NCBI RefSeq assembly: GCF_002237655.1
Contig: NZ_NOKT01000028.1
Location: 60,705 to 124,704, forward strand
Direction of reading: 5' to 3'
DNA length: 64,000 nt
From: Streptomyces sp. XY006
Lineage (GTDB): Bacteria > Actinomycetota > Actinomycetes > Streptomycetales > Streptomycetaceae
The notes beneath the pieces are model-generated. The model did not search any database, had not been told where the DNA came from, and saw only the letters and a program-made list of their open reading frames with translations. Both the position numbers and the translations under genes were made by a program. Shown in pieces: positions 43,448-53,200 of the stretch; the first letter of the stretch is position 1, and each line of letters starts with the position of its first letter.

Positions 43448-44647
43448 TCAGCGCTTCAGCACCAGGGCCTGCCCCGCCACGACCAGGAGCACGTGCTCGC
43501 ACTCGTCCGCGAACCCCGCGTTCAGCCGCCCGAGTTCGTCCCGGTACCGCCGGCCGGACGCCGTCGCGGGCACGATCCCCGACCCCACCTCGTTGGACAC
43601 GGCGACCACCGTCCGGCGCGTGGCCCGCACCGCCTCGGTCAGCTCCCGCACCCGCTCCCGCAGCACCTTCTCGCCCCGCTCCGCCCACACCGCGTCGTCC
43701 CACGCCCCGGCCGCGTCCATCGCGTCCGTCAGCCACAGCGACAGACAGTCGACGAGCAGCGGCGGCCCCTCCGCCTCCAGCAGCGGCACCAGATCACAGG
43801 TCTCCACCGTCTGCCACGAGCCGGGCCGCCGCTCCCGGTGCGCGGAGACCCGCGCCGACCACTCCGTGTCCCCGTTGCGCGACCCGCCCGTCGCCACGTA
43901 CAGCACGTCCGGGAACGCCGCGAGACGCCGCTCGGCCTCCACCGACTTCCCCGACCGCGCCCCGCCCAGCACCAGCGTCCGGCGCGGCACGTCCGGCACG
44001 TCCTCGTACGCCCCGACCGCCAGCGTCGCCCCGTCCGGCACGGCCCGCGCCCCGGCCGCCGCGAGCCGCCGCCCGAGTTCGGGGCCCGGCGGCACGTCGT
44101 GGTCCAGGTGCACGGCGACCACGTCCGTCGTCGGCCCGACCGCCCCGACGGCCCGCAGCTTCGCCAGCGCGTCCGGCCGCCCCACGACGTCCAGGAGCAC
44201 CATGTCGTACGGCTCGGCCGGCTCCTCCAGGCCCGCCGGCGCCCCGCCCGGCGGCAGATACAGCAGCCGCTGCCCCTCCGGCCCGCTCACCGCGTACCCC
44301 GTGCCCGGCGCGTCCAGCGCCACGGCCCGCACCCGGTGCCCGGTCAGCAGCGTCAGCTCCCGTCCGTCGGGCACCCGCCCCGGCTGCGGCAGCCCCGCCG
44401 GCACCTCCACCGCCGGGCCGTCGTGCGGATGCGACAGCAGCACCTGCCGTACGCCGGTCAGCGAACGGCCCGCGCGCGCCGCGGCGAACGCCGCCCCGGG
44501 CGTCAGGTCGAGCAGCAGCACCCCGTCCAGGAGCAGCGCGGTGGCCGCCCGCGCGTCCGGGCCCACAGCGGCCGCGCAGACCGCGCAGGGACAGTCGGGG
44601 CGGGGAAGTCCCGCGGGTGCACCGGTGCCGAGCAGAGTCAGTTCCAC
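43448..44647 (-). CDS. cobU: CobU (adenosylcobinamide kinase/guanylyltransferase) fused to an N-terminal MBL-fold domain
   Basis: A 399-residue two-domain protein. Residues about 1-225 look like a PhnP-type metallo-beta-lactamase fold: ELTLLGTGAPAGLPRPDCPC, VLLSHPHDGPAVEV and VVAVHLDHDVPPG. The canonical HxHxDH motif is reduced to HPHDGP, so the metal site is probably incomplete. Residues about 230-399 are CobU: P-loop LVLGGARSGKSVEAERRL, VATGGSRNGDTEW, the histidine in SAHRERRPGSWQTVET that accepts GMP, and LLVDCLSLWLTDAM. It phosphorylates and guanylylates adenosylcobinamide, feeding CobS. GTG 44647 begins the first strand. Confidence 0.9.
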   Translation of the reverse strand: MELTLLGTGAPAGLPRPDCPCAVCAAAVGPDARAATALLLDGVLLLDLTPGAAFAAARAGRSLTGVRQVLLSHPHDGPAVEVPAGLPQPGRVPDGRELTLLTGHRVRAVALDAPGTGYAVSGPEGQRLLYLPPGGAPAGLEEPAEPYDMVLLDVVGRPDALAKLRAVGAVGPTTDVVAVHLDHDVPPGPELGRRLAAAGARAVPDGATLAVGAYEDVPDVPRRTLVLGGARSGKSVEAERRLAAFPDVLYVATGGSRNGDTEWSARVSAHRERRPGSWQTVETCDLVPLLEAEGPPLLVDCLSLWLTDAMDAAGAWDDAVWAERGEKVLRERVRELTEAVRATRRTVVAVSNEVGSGIVPATASGRRYRDELGRLNAGFADECEHVLLVVAGQALVLKR

Positions 44648-44699
44648 GCCCCGATTCTCACCCGTGGCCCTGTGACACGCGTGTCGGCGGTGTCCCCGA

Positions 44700-44740
44700 A
44701 GGGGCGCGGGGAACCGCGCGACCGGCCCGCACGACCCGCA
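44700..44740. repeat. Copy of the dispersed GCGGGGAA repeat
   Basis: AGGGGCGCGGGGAACCGCGC followed by gaccggcccgc matches the elements at 35327-35370 and 62616-62662. It lies just upstream of the cobU fusion start on the minus strand and before a small plus-strand gene. Confidence 0.6.
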
Positions 44741-44878
44741 CCGGCCCGGCCACCGGACCGTCCGCACACCCGGCCACCTGTCCCGCCCCACCCCGTGGAG
44801 CGCATAGGCTCGGATCAGGAGCCGGACCGAGATCCGGCTTTTCGCTGTGCAGTGTGCTCACACACATGGGAGGCGTAC

Positions 44879-45103
44879 ATGGCGGCATGGACGTGGCGGT
44901 TCGAGAAGACCGACGGGACGGAGGTCGAGCCCGCGGTGCCGCTGGAGGATTTCCCCACGCAAGGGGACGCCGAGTCCTGGATCGGGGAGCACTGGAAGGC
45001 GCTGAAGGAGGGCGGCACCGACCAGGTGCGGCTGTTCGAGGACACCACGGAGATCTACGGCCCGATGAGCCTGCACGAGGCGGAGGCCGAGGCCGAGGCG
45101 TGA
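44879..45103 (+). CDS. Conserved small acidic protein, 74 residues
   Basis: A compact soluble protein: MAAWTWRFEKTDGTEVEPAV, then TQGDAESWIGEHWKAL and TEIYGPMSL with an acidic EAEAEAEA tail. ATG 44879 has GGGAGG seven bases upstream. Balanced composition and a clear ribosome site mark it as a real gene. I recall nearly identical small proteins in other streptomycetes; function is unknown. Confidence 0.8.
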   Translation: MAAWTWRFEKTDGTEVEPAVPLEDFPTQGDAESWIGEHWKALKEGGTDQVRLFEDTTEIYGPMSLHEAEAEAEA

Positions 45104-45108
45104 GCCGG

Positions 45109-45137
45109 GGGCGGGGGCCGGCCGACGGCCCTCGCCC
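45109..45137. terminator. Hairpin between convergent genes
   Basis: 11-base arms gggcgggggcc / ggccctcgccc with one mismatch and a 7-base loop, between genes ending at 45103 and 45169. Confidence 0.55.
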
Positions 45138-45168
45138 ACCCCCCCGTTCGTCCGGAACGCCGGTGCGA

Positions 45169-45957
45169 TCAGCCCCGTACGCCGCACAGGTGCAGCAGCG
45201 CCGCCACCCCGCGGTACGGATCCGTCCGCCCGGCCCGCTCCTCCACCGCGAGGAGCGTCTCGACGTCCTCCGGGACCCCGGCGCCGTCCGCCGCCGTGTC
45301 GGTGAACACCCGCACCCCGTACCAGGCGTGCAGCGGCGCCCCGATCCCCGCGAGGGTCGCCGTGAGGTCCTTCAGCCGGTCGGCGCGCACGTCGAGTCCC
45401 AGCCGGTTGCGGTAGGAGACCGTGTCGAACGCGGCCAGCGCGCCCGCCCAGTCGCCGGACAGCCCCGGCCGCAGCGCGAGCGCGTCCCCGTTGCGCACGA
45501 GGAGCGACAGCAGCCCGCCCGGCGCGAGCATCCGGGCCAGACCCGCCAGCAGCGGGTCGGGCTCCTCGACGTACATCAGCACGCCGTGGCAGAGCACCAC
45601 GTCGAAACTGCCGGGCAGGAAGTGCACGCCGGTGTCCCGGCCGTCCCCCTCGATGATCCGCATCCGCTCCCGGATGCCCTCCGGTTCCCCGGCGAGGGAC
45701 TCCCGGGCCGCGGCGATCATCGTCGCGTCCTGCTCCAGACCGGTCACCTGGTGCCCGGCCCGGGCCAGCCGCAGCGCCTGCGTGCCCTGGCCCATCCCCA
45801 CGTCCAGCACCCGCAGGCGCTTGCCGACCGGGAACCGGCCGACTATCTGCTCGTCCAGCTGGCGGGCCACCAGCTCCTGCCGGACGACATCGCGCAGCCC
45901 GCCCAGCCGGTCCAGCCAGGCCTGTGCCGCACCCCCGGAGAACGGCGTCGTGGTCAG
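45169..45957 (-). CDS. Class I SAM-dependent methyltransferase, probable CTG start
   Basis: A methyltransferase with motif I RVLDVGMGQGTQALRLA, GLEQDATMIAAAR, GDGRDTGV, and VVLCHGVLMYVEEPDPLLAG. This is similar to the SmtA/CmoM-like group; the substrate is unknown. The first conventional start is GTG 45870 (233 residues). However, coding sequence clearly extends upstream (TTTPFSGGAAQAWLDRLGGL), matching homologues that, as I recall, begin M-TTTPF. At that point the codon is CTG (45957), overlapping the upstream gene's stop as CTGA. I therefore extend the gene to 45957 (262 residues); domain call 0.9, start 0.6. Confidence 0.8.
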   Translation of the reverse strand: MTTTPFSGGAAQAWLDRLGGLRDVVRQELVARQLDEQIVGRFPVGKRLRVLDVGMGQGTQALRLARAGHQVTGLEQDATMIAAARESLAGEPEGIRERMRIIEGDGRDTGVHFLPGSFDVVLCHGVLMYVEEPDPLLAGLARMLAPGGLLSLLVRNGDALALRPGLSGDWAGALAAFDTVSYRNRLGLDVRADRLKDLTATLAGIGAPLHAWYGVRVFTDTAADGAGVPEDVETLLAVEERAGRTDPYRGVAALLHLCGVRG

Positions 45958-46553
45958 GGCCGCTCTCCGCGCTTGACCTGCGGCTTCGGCAGCCGGAGCC
46001 GGCGCATCTGGAGGGAGCGCATCAGGGCGTAGGCGACCGCGCCGCGCTTGTTCTCACCGGCGAAGCGCTCGTTCAGCTGCTTCTTCAGGCGGAAGGCCGT
46101 GACGAACGAGTCGAGCACGATCAGCACGATCACCACGAGCCACAGCAGCAGCGCGATGTTCTGCAGCGACGCCACCCGCACCATGCTCAGCACGAGGATG
46201 ACCACGGCCATCGGCAGGAAGAACTCCGCGATGTTGAACCGCGAGTCGACGAAGTCACGCGCGAACCGGCGCACCGGCCCCTTGTCACGCGCGGGCAGGT
46301 ACCGCTCGTCGCCGCTGGCCAGCGCCTGACGCTGCCGCTCCAGCGCGACACGGCGCTCCTCGCGCTGGCGCTTGGCGGCCTCCTTGCGCGTCATCGACGT
46401 GTTGGCCACGCTGCGGCGCTGGCTCTGGGCCTGGCTGCGCTTGGGCGTGGGGCGGCCCTTGGGGGCCTGGGGATCGCGGGGCTGCTTGGAGAAGTTCACC
46501 GGCGCCTTGTCGGCGTCCTGGGCCTTCTCATCCTTCGCACGGCTACGGAACAC
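45954..46553 (-). CDS. DUF3043-family membrane protein
   Basis: A 199-residue actinobacterial membrane protein. A highly charged N-terminal half (SRAKDEKAQ, TPKRSQAQSQRRS, TRKEAAKRQREERRVALER) precedes RDFVDSRFNIAEFFLPMAVV. Two transmembrane helices follow (about 115-135 and 140-165) and a basic tail. This arrangement is the DUF3043 family, whose role is unknown. GTG 46553 was chosen since it gives the family N-terminus (FRSRAKDEK). The stop overlaps the methyltransferase start by four bases, so the two are coupled. Confidence 0.85.
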   Translation of the reverse strand: MFRSRAKDEKAQDADKAPVNFSKQPRDPQAPKGRPTPKRSQAQSQRRSVANTSMTRKEAAKRQREERRVALERQRQALASGDERYLPARDKGPVRRFARDFVDSRFNIAEFFLPMAVVILVLSMVRVASLQNIALLLWLVVIVLIVLDSFVTAFRLKKQLNERFAGENKRGAVAYALMRSLQMRRLRLPKPQVKRGERP

Positions 46554-46856
46554 AAAACCCAAGGGTAAGGGCTTCCGGGCATGGACCCCAGCCCCGTGGG
46601 GAACGATCCGGCAACACCAGTCGTCAGTAAGGGGACAGAGGGGACGTTGCGTACGCACCCGGCCGTTCCCGGGACGTACGCCCGGGAGACCCCGGGGACC
46701 ACCTACTCCCTACGCCGGAGCGGGAGCGCACGCAGTCGTCCTTGGGGATGAGCGCATCCGTCCCCGAACAGTGCGGTAATGGATGCAGGGCCCGTACTGT
46801 GGGTTCTGTCGCTGGAGCTGGAACCGGAGTCGGTCAGAAGGGGGCGCGCGAAGCCC
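46554..46856. other. Divergent intergenic region of DUF3043 and pspA genes
   Basis: About 300 bases without a gene. It contains an inverted repeat gcgtacg (46649-46655) / cgtacgc (46675-46681) and several short GC palindromes (cccggg, ccccggggacc). An agaaggggg at about 46837-46845 is the pspA ribosome site. Envelope-stress promoters would be expected here, but I cannot assign one. Confidence 0.4.
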
Positions 46857-47654
46857 ATGAGCGGTGTCATGAAGCGTATGGGGATGATCTTCCGCGCGAA
46901 GGCGAACAAGGCCCTTGACCGGGCCGAGGACCCGCGCGAAACCCTCGATTACTCGTACCAGAAGCAGCTGGAGCTGCTCCAGAAGGTGCGCCGCGGTGTC
47001 GCCGACGTGGCGACCAGCCGCAAGCGCCTGGAGCTCCAGCTGAACCAGCTGCAGTCGCAGTCCACCAAGCTGGAGGACCAGGGCCGCAAGGCGCTCGCGC
47101 TGGGCCGTGAGGACCTGGCCCGCGAGGCGCTCTCCCGCCGGGCCGCGCTCCAGCAGCAGGTGACCGACCTGGAGACCCAGCACGCGACGCTCCAGGGCGA
47201 GGAGGAGAAGCTCACCCTCGCGGCCCAGCGGCTCCAGGCCAAGGTCGACGCCTTCCGCACGAAGAAGGAGACGATCAAGGCGACGTACACGGCGGCCCAG
47301 GCGCAGACCCGCATCGGCGAGGCCTTCTCCGGCATCTCCGAGGAGATGGGCGACGTCGGACTGGCGATCCAGCGCGCCGAGGACAAGACGGCCCAGCTCC
47401 AGGCCCGCGCCGGCGCGATCGACGAACTGCTCGCCTCCGGCGCCCTGGACGACCCCTCCGGCATGCACAAGGACGACATCCAGGCCGAGCTGGACCGGCT
47501 CTCCGGTGGTACGGATGTAGAGCTGGAGCTGCAGCGCATGAAGGCCGAGCTCGCCGGCGGTACGAGCGGTGGGCAGCAGGCCATCGAAGGTGGCACGGGC
47601 CAGCAGCAGTCCCAGCAGCAGCCGCAGGACACCCCGCGCTTCGACAAGCAGTAG
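46857..47654 (+). CDS. pspA: Phage shock protein A / IM30 / Vipp1-family protein
   Basis: A 265-residue membrane-stress protein. The sequence is almost wholly coiled coil from about residue 25 to 200 (QKQLELLQKVRRGVADVATS, REDLAREALSRRAALQQQVT). The signature AEDPRETLDYSYQKQLELL lies near the N-terminus, and a short amphipathic helix (VMKRMGMIFRAKANKAL) binds membranes. PspA proteins are ESCRT-III relatives that coat and stabilize the inner membrane; in S. coelicolor PspA contributes to envelope-stress survival. The C-terminal 40 residues are Gln/Gly-rich. ATG 46857 is preceded by AGAAGGGGG. pspAA follows after 23 bases. Confidence 0.95.
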   Translation: MSGVMKRMGMIFRAKANKALDRAEDPRETLDYSYQKQLELLQKVRRGVADVATSRKRLELQLNQLQSQSTKLEDQGRKALALGREDLAREALSRRAALQQQVTDLETQHATLQGEEEKLTLAAQRLQAKVDAFRTKKETIKATYTAAQAQTRIGEAFSGISEEMGDVGLAIQRAEDKTAQLQARAGAIDELLASGALDDPSGMHKDDIQAELDRLSGGTDVELELQRMKAELAGGTSGGQQAIEGGTGQQQSQQQPQDTPRFDKQ

Positions 47655-47677
47655 GGGCCCACGCCTAGGAGGGCGAC

Positions 47678-47956
47678 ATGATCGTACGGATCATGGGGGA
47701 GGGGCAGGTGAGGCTGGCCGACGGCCACCTCGCCGAGCTGAACAAGCTGGACGACGAGCTCCTGGCGGAGATGGAGAACGGCGACGGCCCCGGCTTCCGC
47801 CGCACCCTGCACGCCCTCCTGACCCGGGTCCGCGACCTGGGCGACCCCCTCCCCGACGACTCCCTGGAGCCGTCGGAGCTGATCCTGCCGTCTCCCGACG
47901 CGACCCTGGAGGAGGTCCGGGAACTGCTCAGCGACGACGGCCTGATCCCGGGGTGA
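47678..47956 (+). CDS. pspAA: PspA-associated protein PspAA
   Basis: A 92-residue protein that accompanies PspA in actinobacteria and archaea. MIVRIMGEGQVRLADGHLAE, then LNKLDDELLAEMENGD, and SELILPSPDATLEEVRELLS with a terminal DDGLIPG match PspAA. Its precise biochemical role is not established; a link to the membrane-stress system is inferred from the fixed neighbourhood. The gene is 23 bases after pspA, with GGAGG before the start, and is followed by a two-component pair on the same strand. Confidence 0.9.
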   Translation: MIVRIMGEGQVRLADGHLAELNKLDDELLAEMENGDGPGFRRTLHALLTRVRDLGDPLPDDSLEPSELILPSPDATLEEVRELLSDDGLIPG

Positions 47957-48143
47957 CGACCGCGGGCACACATGCCGCTCGGGGCGGCACGGGTGGGCGC
48001 CGGGGGTACCCCCCGCTCGCGATCGAAGAGCTCGGCGGAGGCGGGAGGCACCCCGCCGCGCCGGGTCGCGTCGACGCCCCGGCCCCGGCCCGGACGGCCG
48101 GCACCTCACACGGCCGCACCCGCCCCGGCTACCGTGAACACCC

Positions 48144-49364
48144 GTGAGCACCCTCGCGCGGGCCCGCTGCCGGGCCAAGGCGCACCCCCTGGCCGTGGAC
48201 GCCGTCCTCGCCGCAGCCGTCCTGGTCTGCATGGTCGCCGGCTCGTTCGTCGAACCCCGCCACCGCGACAGCGTCAGCTGGGTGCTGCGCACCCCCGACC
48301 CCCTCAGCCTCGTCCTCATGGCCCTCGGCGCCGCCGCCCTGGTCTTCCGCCGCCGTGCCCCGATGACCGTCCTCGCCCTCACCGGCGCCGTCTCCGTCCT
48401 CGAGTCCGTCACCGGCGACCCCCGCGCCCCCGTCGCCATGTCCGCTGTCATCGCGCTGTACACCGTCGCCTCCACCACCGACCGCCCCACCACCTGGCGG
48501 GTCGGGCTGCTCACCATGACCGTGCTGACCGGCACCGCCATGGCCGCCGGCGGCCTGCCCTGGTACGCCCAGGAGAACCTCGCGATCTTCGCCTGGACCG
48601 GCATCGGCGCCACCGCCGGCGACGCCGTGCGCAGCCGCCGCGCCTTCGTGCAGGCCATCCGGGAGCGCGCCGAACGCGCCGAGCGCACCCGCGAGGAGGA
48701 GGCCCGGCGCCGGGTCGCCGAGGAGCGCCTGCGCATCGCCCGGGACCTGCACGACGTCGTCGCCCACCACATCGCCCTGGTCAACGTCCAGGCCGGGGTC
48801 GCAGCCCACGTCATGGACAAGCGCCCCGACCAGGCCAAGGAGGCCCTCGCCCATGTGCGCGAGGCCAGCCGCTCCGCGCTGAACGAGCTGCGCGCCACCG
48901 TCGGCCTGCTCCGCCAGTCCGGCGACCCCGAGGCCCCCACCGAGCCCGCCCCGGGCCTGGACCGCCTCGACGAACTCACCGGCACCTTCCGCAACGCCGG
49001 CCTGCACATCGAGGTCGCCCGCGCCGACCAGGACACCACCCTGCCCGCAGCCGTCGACCTGGCCGCCTACCGGATCATCCAGGAGGCCCTCACCAACGTG
49101 CAGAAGCACGCCGGGCCGCAGGCCAAGGCCGAGGTCAGCGTCGTGCGGGTCGGGCCGAACATCGAGATCACCGTCCTCGACGACGGCACAGGCGAGGGCG
49201 AGACCCCGCACGACGGCGGCGGGCACGGGCTGCTCGGCATGCGCGAGCGGGTCACCGCCCTGCGCGGCACCCTCACCACCGGTCCCCGCTACGGCGGCGG
49301 CTTCCGCGTCCATGCCATCCTGCCCGTCAAGAGCCGCACATCCACCGGGGAGGACCCCGCATGA
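48144..49364 (+). CDS. Sensor histidine kinase (HisKA_3 type), DesK-like
   Basis: A 406-residue membrane kinase. Four to five transmembrane helices occupy about residues 17-160 with very short loops, the layout of kinases that sense the membrane itself. A cytoplasmic coiled coil (about 165-195) leads to the phospho-acceptor LRIARDLHDVVAHHI (H203). The HATPase domain shows ALTNVQKHA and DDGTGEGET, then GHGLLGMRERVTALRG. GTG 48144 starts it. The response regulator follows with an ATGA overlap. Being downstream of pspA-pspAA, it might respond to envelope stress, although a 187-base gap separates them. Confidence 0.9.
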   Translation: MSTLARARCRAKAHPLAVDAVLAAAVLVCMVAGSFVEPRHRDSVSWVLRTPDPLSLVLMALGAAALVFRRRAPMTVLALTGAVSVLESVTGDPRAPVAMSAVIALYTVASTTDRPTTWRVGLLTMTVLTGTAMAAGGLPWYAQENLAIFAWTGIGATAGDAVRSRRAFVQAIRERAERAERTREEEARRRVAEERLRIARDLHDVVAHHIALVNVQAGVAAHVMDKRPDQAKEALAHVREASRSALNELRATVGLLRQSGDPEAPTEPAPGLDRLDELTGTFRNAGLHIEVARADQDTTLPAAVDLAAYRIIQEALTNVQKHAGPQAKAEVSVVRVGPNIEITVLDDGTGEGETPHDGGGHGLLGMRERVTALRGTLTTGPRYGGGFRVHAILPVKSRTSTGEDPA

Positions 49365-50044
49365 CCATCCGTGTCCTGCTCGCCGACGACCAGGCGCTGC
49401 TGCGCAGCGCCTTCCGGGTGCTCGTCGACTCCGAGCCCGACATGGAGGTGGTGGGCGAGGCCTCCGACGGCGCGGAGGCGGTCCGGCTGACGAAGGAGCA
49501 GCGCGCGGACGTCGTCCTGATGGACATCCGGATGCCCGGCACCGACGGACTCGCCGCGACCCGCATGATCAGCGCCGACCCCGCCCTCGCCGGTGTCCGC
49601 GTGGTCATCCTGACGACGTTCGAGGTGGACGACTACGTCGTGCAGTCGCTGCGCGCCGGCGCCTCCGGCTTCCTCGGCAAGGGCTCCGAGCCCGAGGAAC
49701 TGCTGAACGCCATCCGGATCGCGGCCGGCGGCCAGGCCCTGCTGTCCCCGGCCGCCACCACCGGACTGATCGCCCGCTTCCTCGCCCAGGGCGACCCGGC
49801 CGACGAGAACCGCGACCCCGCCCGCGGCGAGCGGCTCGACTCGCTCACCGTCCGGGAGCGCGAGGTGCTCGTCCAGGTCGCCGGCGGCCACTCCAACGAC
49901 GAGATCGCCGAGCGGCTGGAGGTCAGCCCGCTGACGGTGAAGACGCACGTCAACCGCGCCATGGCCAAACTGGGCGCCCGCGACCGGGCCCAGCTGGTGG
50001 TCATCGCGTACGAGTCCGGCCTGGTCCGTCCAAGGGTGGAGTGA
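49361..50044 (+). CDS. NarL/LuxR-family response regulator
   Basis: A 227-residue response regulator. The receiver has D9/D10 in LLADDQALLRSAF, phospho-acceptor D55 in VVLMDIRMPGTDG, and the lysine in GFLGKGSEPEEL. The LuxR DNA-binding domain reads SLTVREREVLVQVAGGHSND, then LTVKTHVNRAMAKLGARDRA. ATG 49361 overlaps the kinase stop (ATGA). It is the partner of that kinase. Whether it drives the RND pump immediately downstream (50205) or pspA upstream is not visible in the sequence. Confidence 0.94.
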   Translation: MTIRVLLADDQALLRSAFRVLVDSEPDMEVVGEASDGAEAVRLTKEQRADVVLMDIRMPGTDGLAATRMISADPALAGVRVVILTTFEVDDYVVQSLRAGASGFLGKGSEPEELLNAIRIAAGGQALLSPAATTGLIARFLAQGDPADENRDPARGERLDSLTVREREVLVQVAGGHSNDEIAERLEVSPLTVKTHVNRAMAKLGARDRAQLVVIAYESGLVRPRVE

Positions 50045-50141
50045 ACCCGCCCCGGCCGTACTGCGGCCGGAGTACGCGCCGCACAGGGAACGGGACCTGG
50101 GGCCTACGGAACAGGCTCCGGCCATGGCTCAGGGTGTAGGG

Positions 50142-50165
50142 GCGGGCGCTCGTCTGCGCGCCCGC
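50142..50165 (+). terminator. Possible terminator after the two-component pair
   Basis: Arms gcgggcgc / gcgcccgc with an 8-base loop, about 100 bases after the response regulator and 40 before the RND gene. Confidence 0.4.
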
Positions 50166-50204
50166 TGCCGCTTCTGCCGTTAAACAGAAGAGAGACCCTG
50201 ACCC

Positions 50205-53200
50205 ATGTCCTGGCTGTCGAGATTCAGCCTCGCCCAACGGGCCCTGATAGGGCTGATGTCGATCATCGCGCTCGTCTTCGGGGCGATCGCGATACCCCAG
50301 CTCAAGCAGCAGCTGCTGCCCACCATCGAACTGCCCATGGTGTCCGTGCTGGCGCCGTACCAGGGCGCGTCGCCGGACGTGGTCGAGAAGCAGGTCGTCG
50401 AACCCATCGAGGACAGTCTCGAAGCCGTCGACGGCATCAGCGGCGTCACCTCCACCGCCAGCGAGGGCAACGCCGTGATCATGGCGTCCTTCGACTACGG
50501 CAACGACACCAAGCAGCTGGTCGCCGACGTCCAGCAGGCCGTCAACCGGGCGCGTGCGGTGCTCCCGGACGACGTCGACCCGCAGGTCGTCGCCGGCTCC
50601 ACGGACGACATCCCGACCGTCGTCCTCGCCGTCACCTCCGACCGCGACCAGCAGGCCCTGGCCGACCAGCTCGACAAGACGGTCGTGCCGGACCTGAAGG
50701 GCATCGACGGCGTCGGCCAGGTCACCGTCGACGGCGTGCGCGACCTCCAGGTCACCGTCACGCCCGACGACGTCAAGCTGGCCAAGGCCGGTCTGACCAC
50801 GCAGTCCCTCGCGCAGGCGCTCCAGGCCGGCGGCGCGACCGTCCCGGCCGGCTCCTTCGACGAGGACGGCGCCAACCGCACCGTCCAGGTCGGCGGCGGC
50901 TTCACCTCGCTGCGGCAGATCCAGGACCTCAGGGTCACGGGCGAGCCCGGCAAGGGCGAGCCGGTGCGCCTCGGCGACGTCGCCACGGTGAAGCAGCAGC
51001 AGGCCCCGGCCGACTCCATCACCCGCACCGACGGCAAGCCCAGCCTCGCCGTCGCCGTGACGATGGACCGCGACGGCAGCGCGGTCGCCATCTCCGACGC
51101 CGTCCAGGACATGCTCCCGGACCTGCGCGAGGACCTCGGCTCCGGCGCGACCCTCACCGTCGTCAGCGACCAGGGCCCGGCCGTGTCCAAGTCCATCAAG
51201 GGCCTGACCACCGAGGGCGCCCTCGGTCTGCTCTTCGCGGTCCTGGTGATCCTGGTCTTCCTGGCCTCGATCCGCTCCACCCTCGTGACGGCGGTGTCCA
51301 TCCCGCTGTCCGTGGTCCTCGCCCTGATCGTGCTGTGGACGCGCGACCTGTCGCTGAACGTCCTCACGCTGGGCGCCCTGACCATCGCCATCGGCCGGGT
51401 CGTCGACGACTCGATCGTGGTCCTGGAGAACATCAAGCGCCACCTCGGCTACGGCGAGGAGCGCCAGTCGGCCATCCTCACCGCGGTGCGCGAGGTCGCG
51501 GGCGCGGTGACGTCCTCCACGCTCACCACGGTCGCCGTGTTCCTGCCGATCGGCCTGGTCGGTGGCGTGGTGGGCGAGCTGTTCGGTTCCTTCAGCCTCA
51601 CGGTCACGGCCGCGCTGCTGGCGTCCCTGCTGGTCTCCCTGACGGTCGTCCCGGTGCTGTCGTACTGGTTCCTGCGGCCCCCCAAGGGCACCCCCGAGGA
51701 CGCCGACGAGGCGCGCCGGATCGCCGAGGAGAAGGAGGCCAGGAGCCGCCTGCAGCGGATCTACGTCCCGGTCCTGCGCTTCGCGACCCGCCGCCGCCTG
51801 ACCAGCGTGGCCATCGCGGCCGTCGTCCTGGTCGGCACGTTCGGCATGGCGCCGCTGCTGAAGACGAACTTCTTCGACCAGGGCGAGCAGGAGGTCCTCA
51901 CGGTCAAGCAGGAGCTGAAGCCCGGCACCAGCCTGGCCGCCACCGACGCCCAGGCGAGGAAGGTCGAGAAGCTGCTCGCCGGCACCGAGGGCGTGAAGGA
52001 CTACCAGGTCACGGTCGGCTCGTCCGGCTTCATGGCGGCCTTCGGCGGCGGCACGGACACCAACCAGGCCTCGTACCAGGTGACGCTGGAGGACTCGGCG
52101 TCCTACGAGGGCGTCCAGGACCGCATCGAGAAGGGTCTCGCCGGCCTGAAGGGCATCGGCACCACCACCATCGCCGCCGGTGACGGCTTCGGCTCCCAGG
52201 ACCTGAGCGTCGTGGTGAAGGCCGCCGACGCCGGCGTCCTGCGCACGGCGGCCGAGGAGGTCCGCAAGGCGGTCGCCTCCCTCGACGACGTCACGGACGT
52301 CACCAGCGACCTGGCCTCCAGCGTCCCGCGCATCTCGGTCAAGGCCAACGACAAGGCGGCAGCGGCCGGCTTCAGCGACCAGACCCTCGGCGCCGCCGTC
52401 GCCCAGGCCGTCCGCGGCACCACCACGGCCAAGGCGGTCCTGGACGACACCGAGCGCGACGTCGTCATCCGCTCGGCGAAGCCCGCGCAGACCCTGAAGC
52501 AGCTGCAGAACCTGCGCCTGGGCGGCACGGTGAAGCTCGGCGACATCGCCACGGTGAAGGTGGTCGACGGCCCGGTCTCCATGACCCGCATCGACGGCCA
52601 GCGCGCCGCCACCGTCACGGCGAAGCCGACCGGGGACAACACCGGCGCGGTCAGCACCCAGCTCCAGTCGAAGATCGACGCGCTGAAGCTCCCGGACGGG
52701 GCCACGGCGTCGATCAGCGGGGTGTCCGAGGACCAGGACGAGGCGTTCGCCAACCTGGGCCTGGCGATCCTGGCGGCCATCGCGATCGTCTTCCTGCTGC
52801 TGGTCGGCACCTTCCGGTCCCTGGCCCAGCCGCTGATCCTGCTGGTCTCCATCCCGTTCGCCGCCACCGGCGCGATCGGCCTGCTGGTGGTGACCGGCAC
52901 CCCGATGGGCGTCCCGGCGCTGATCGGCATGCTGATGCTCATCGGCATCGTGGTGACCAACGCGATCGTGCTGATCGACCTGATCAACCAGTACCGCAGG
53001 CAGGGCCACGGCATCGTCGAGGCCGTCATCGAGGGCGGCCGGCACCGGCTGCGGCCCATCCTCATGACCGCCCTGGCGACCATCTTCGCCCTGCTCCCGA
53101 TGGCCCTCGGCATCACCGGCGAGGGCGGCTTCATCGCCCAGCCGCTGGCCGTGGTGGTGATCGGCGGCCTGGTCACCTCGACGCTGCTCACCCTGCTGCT

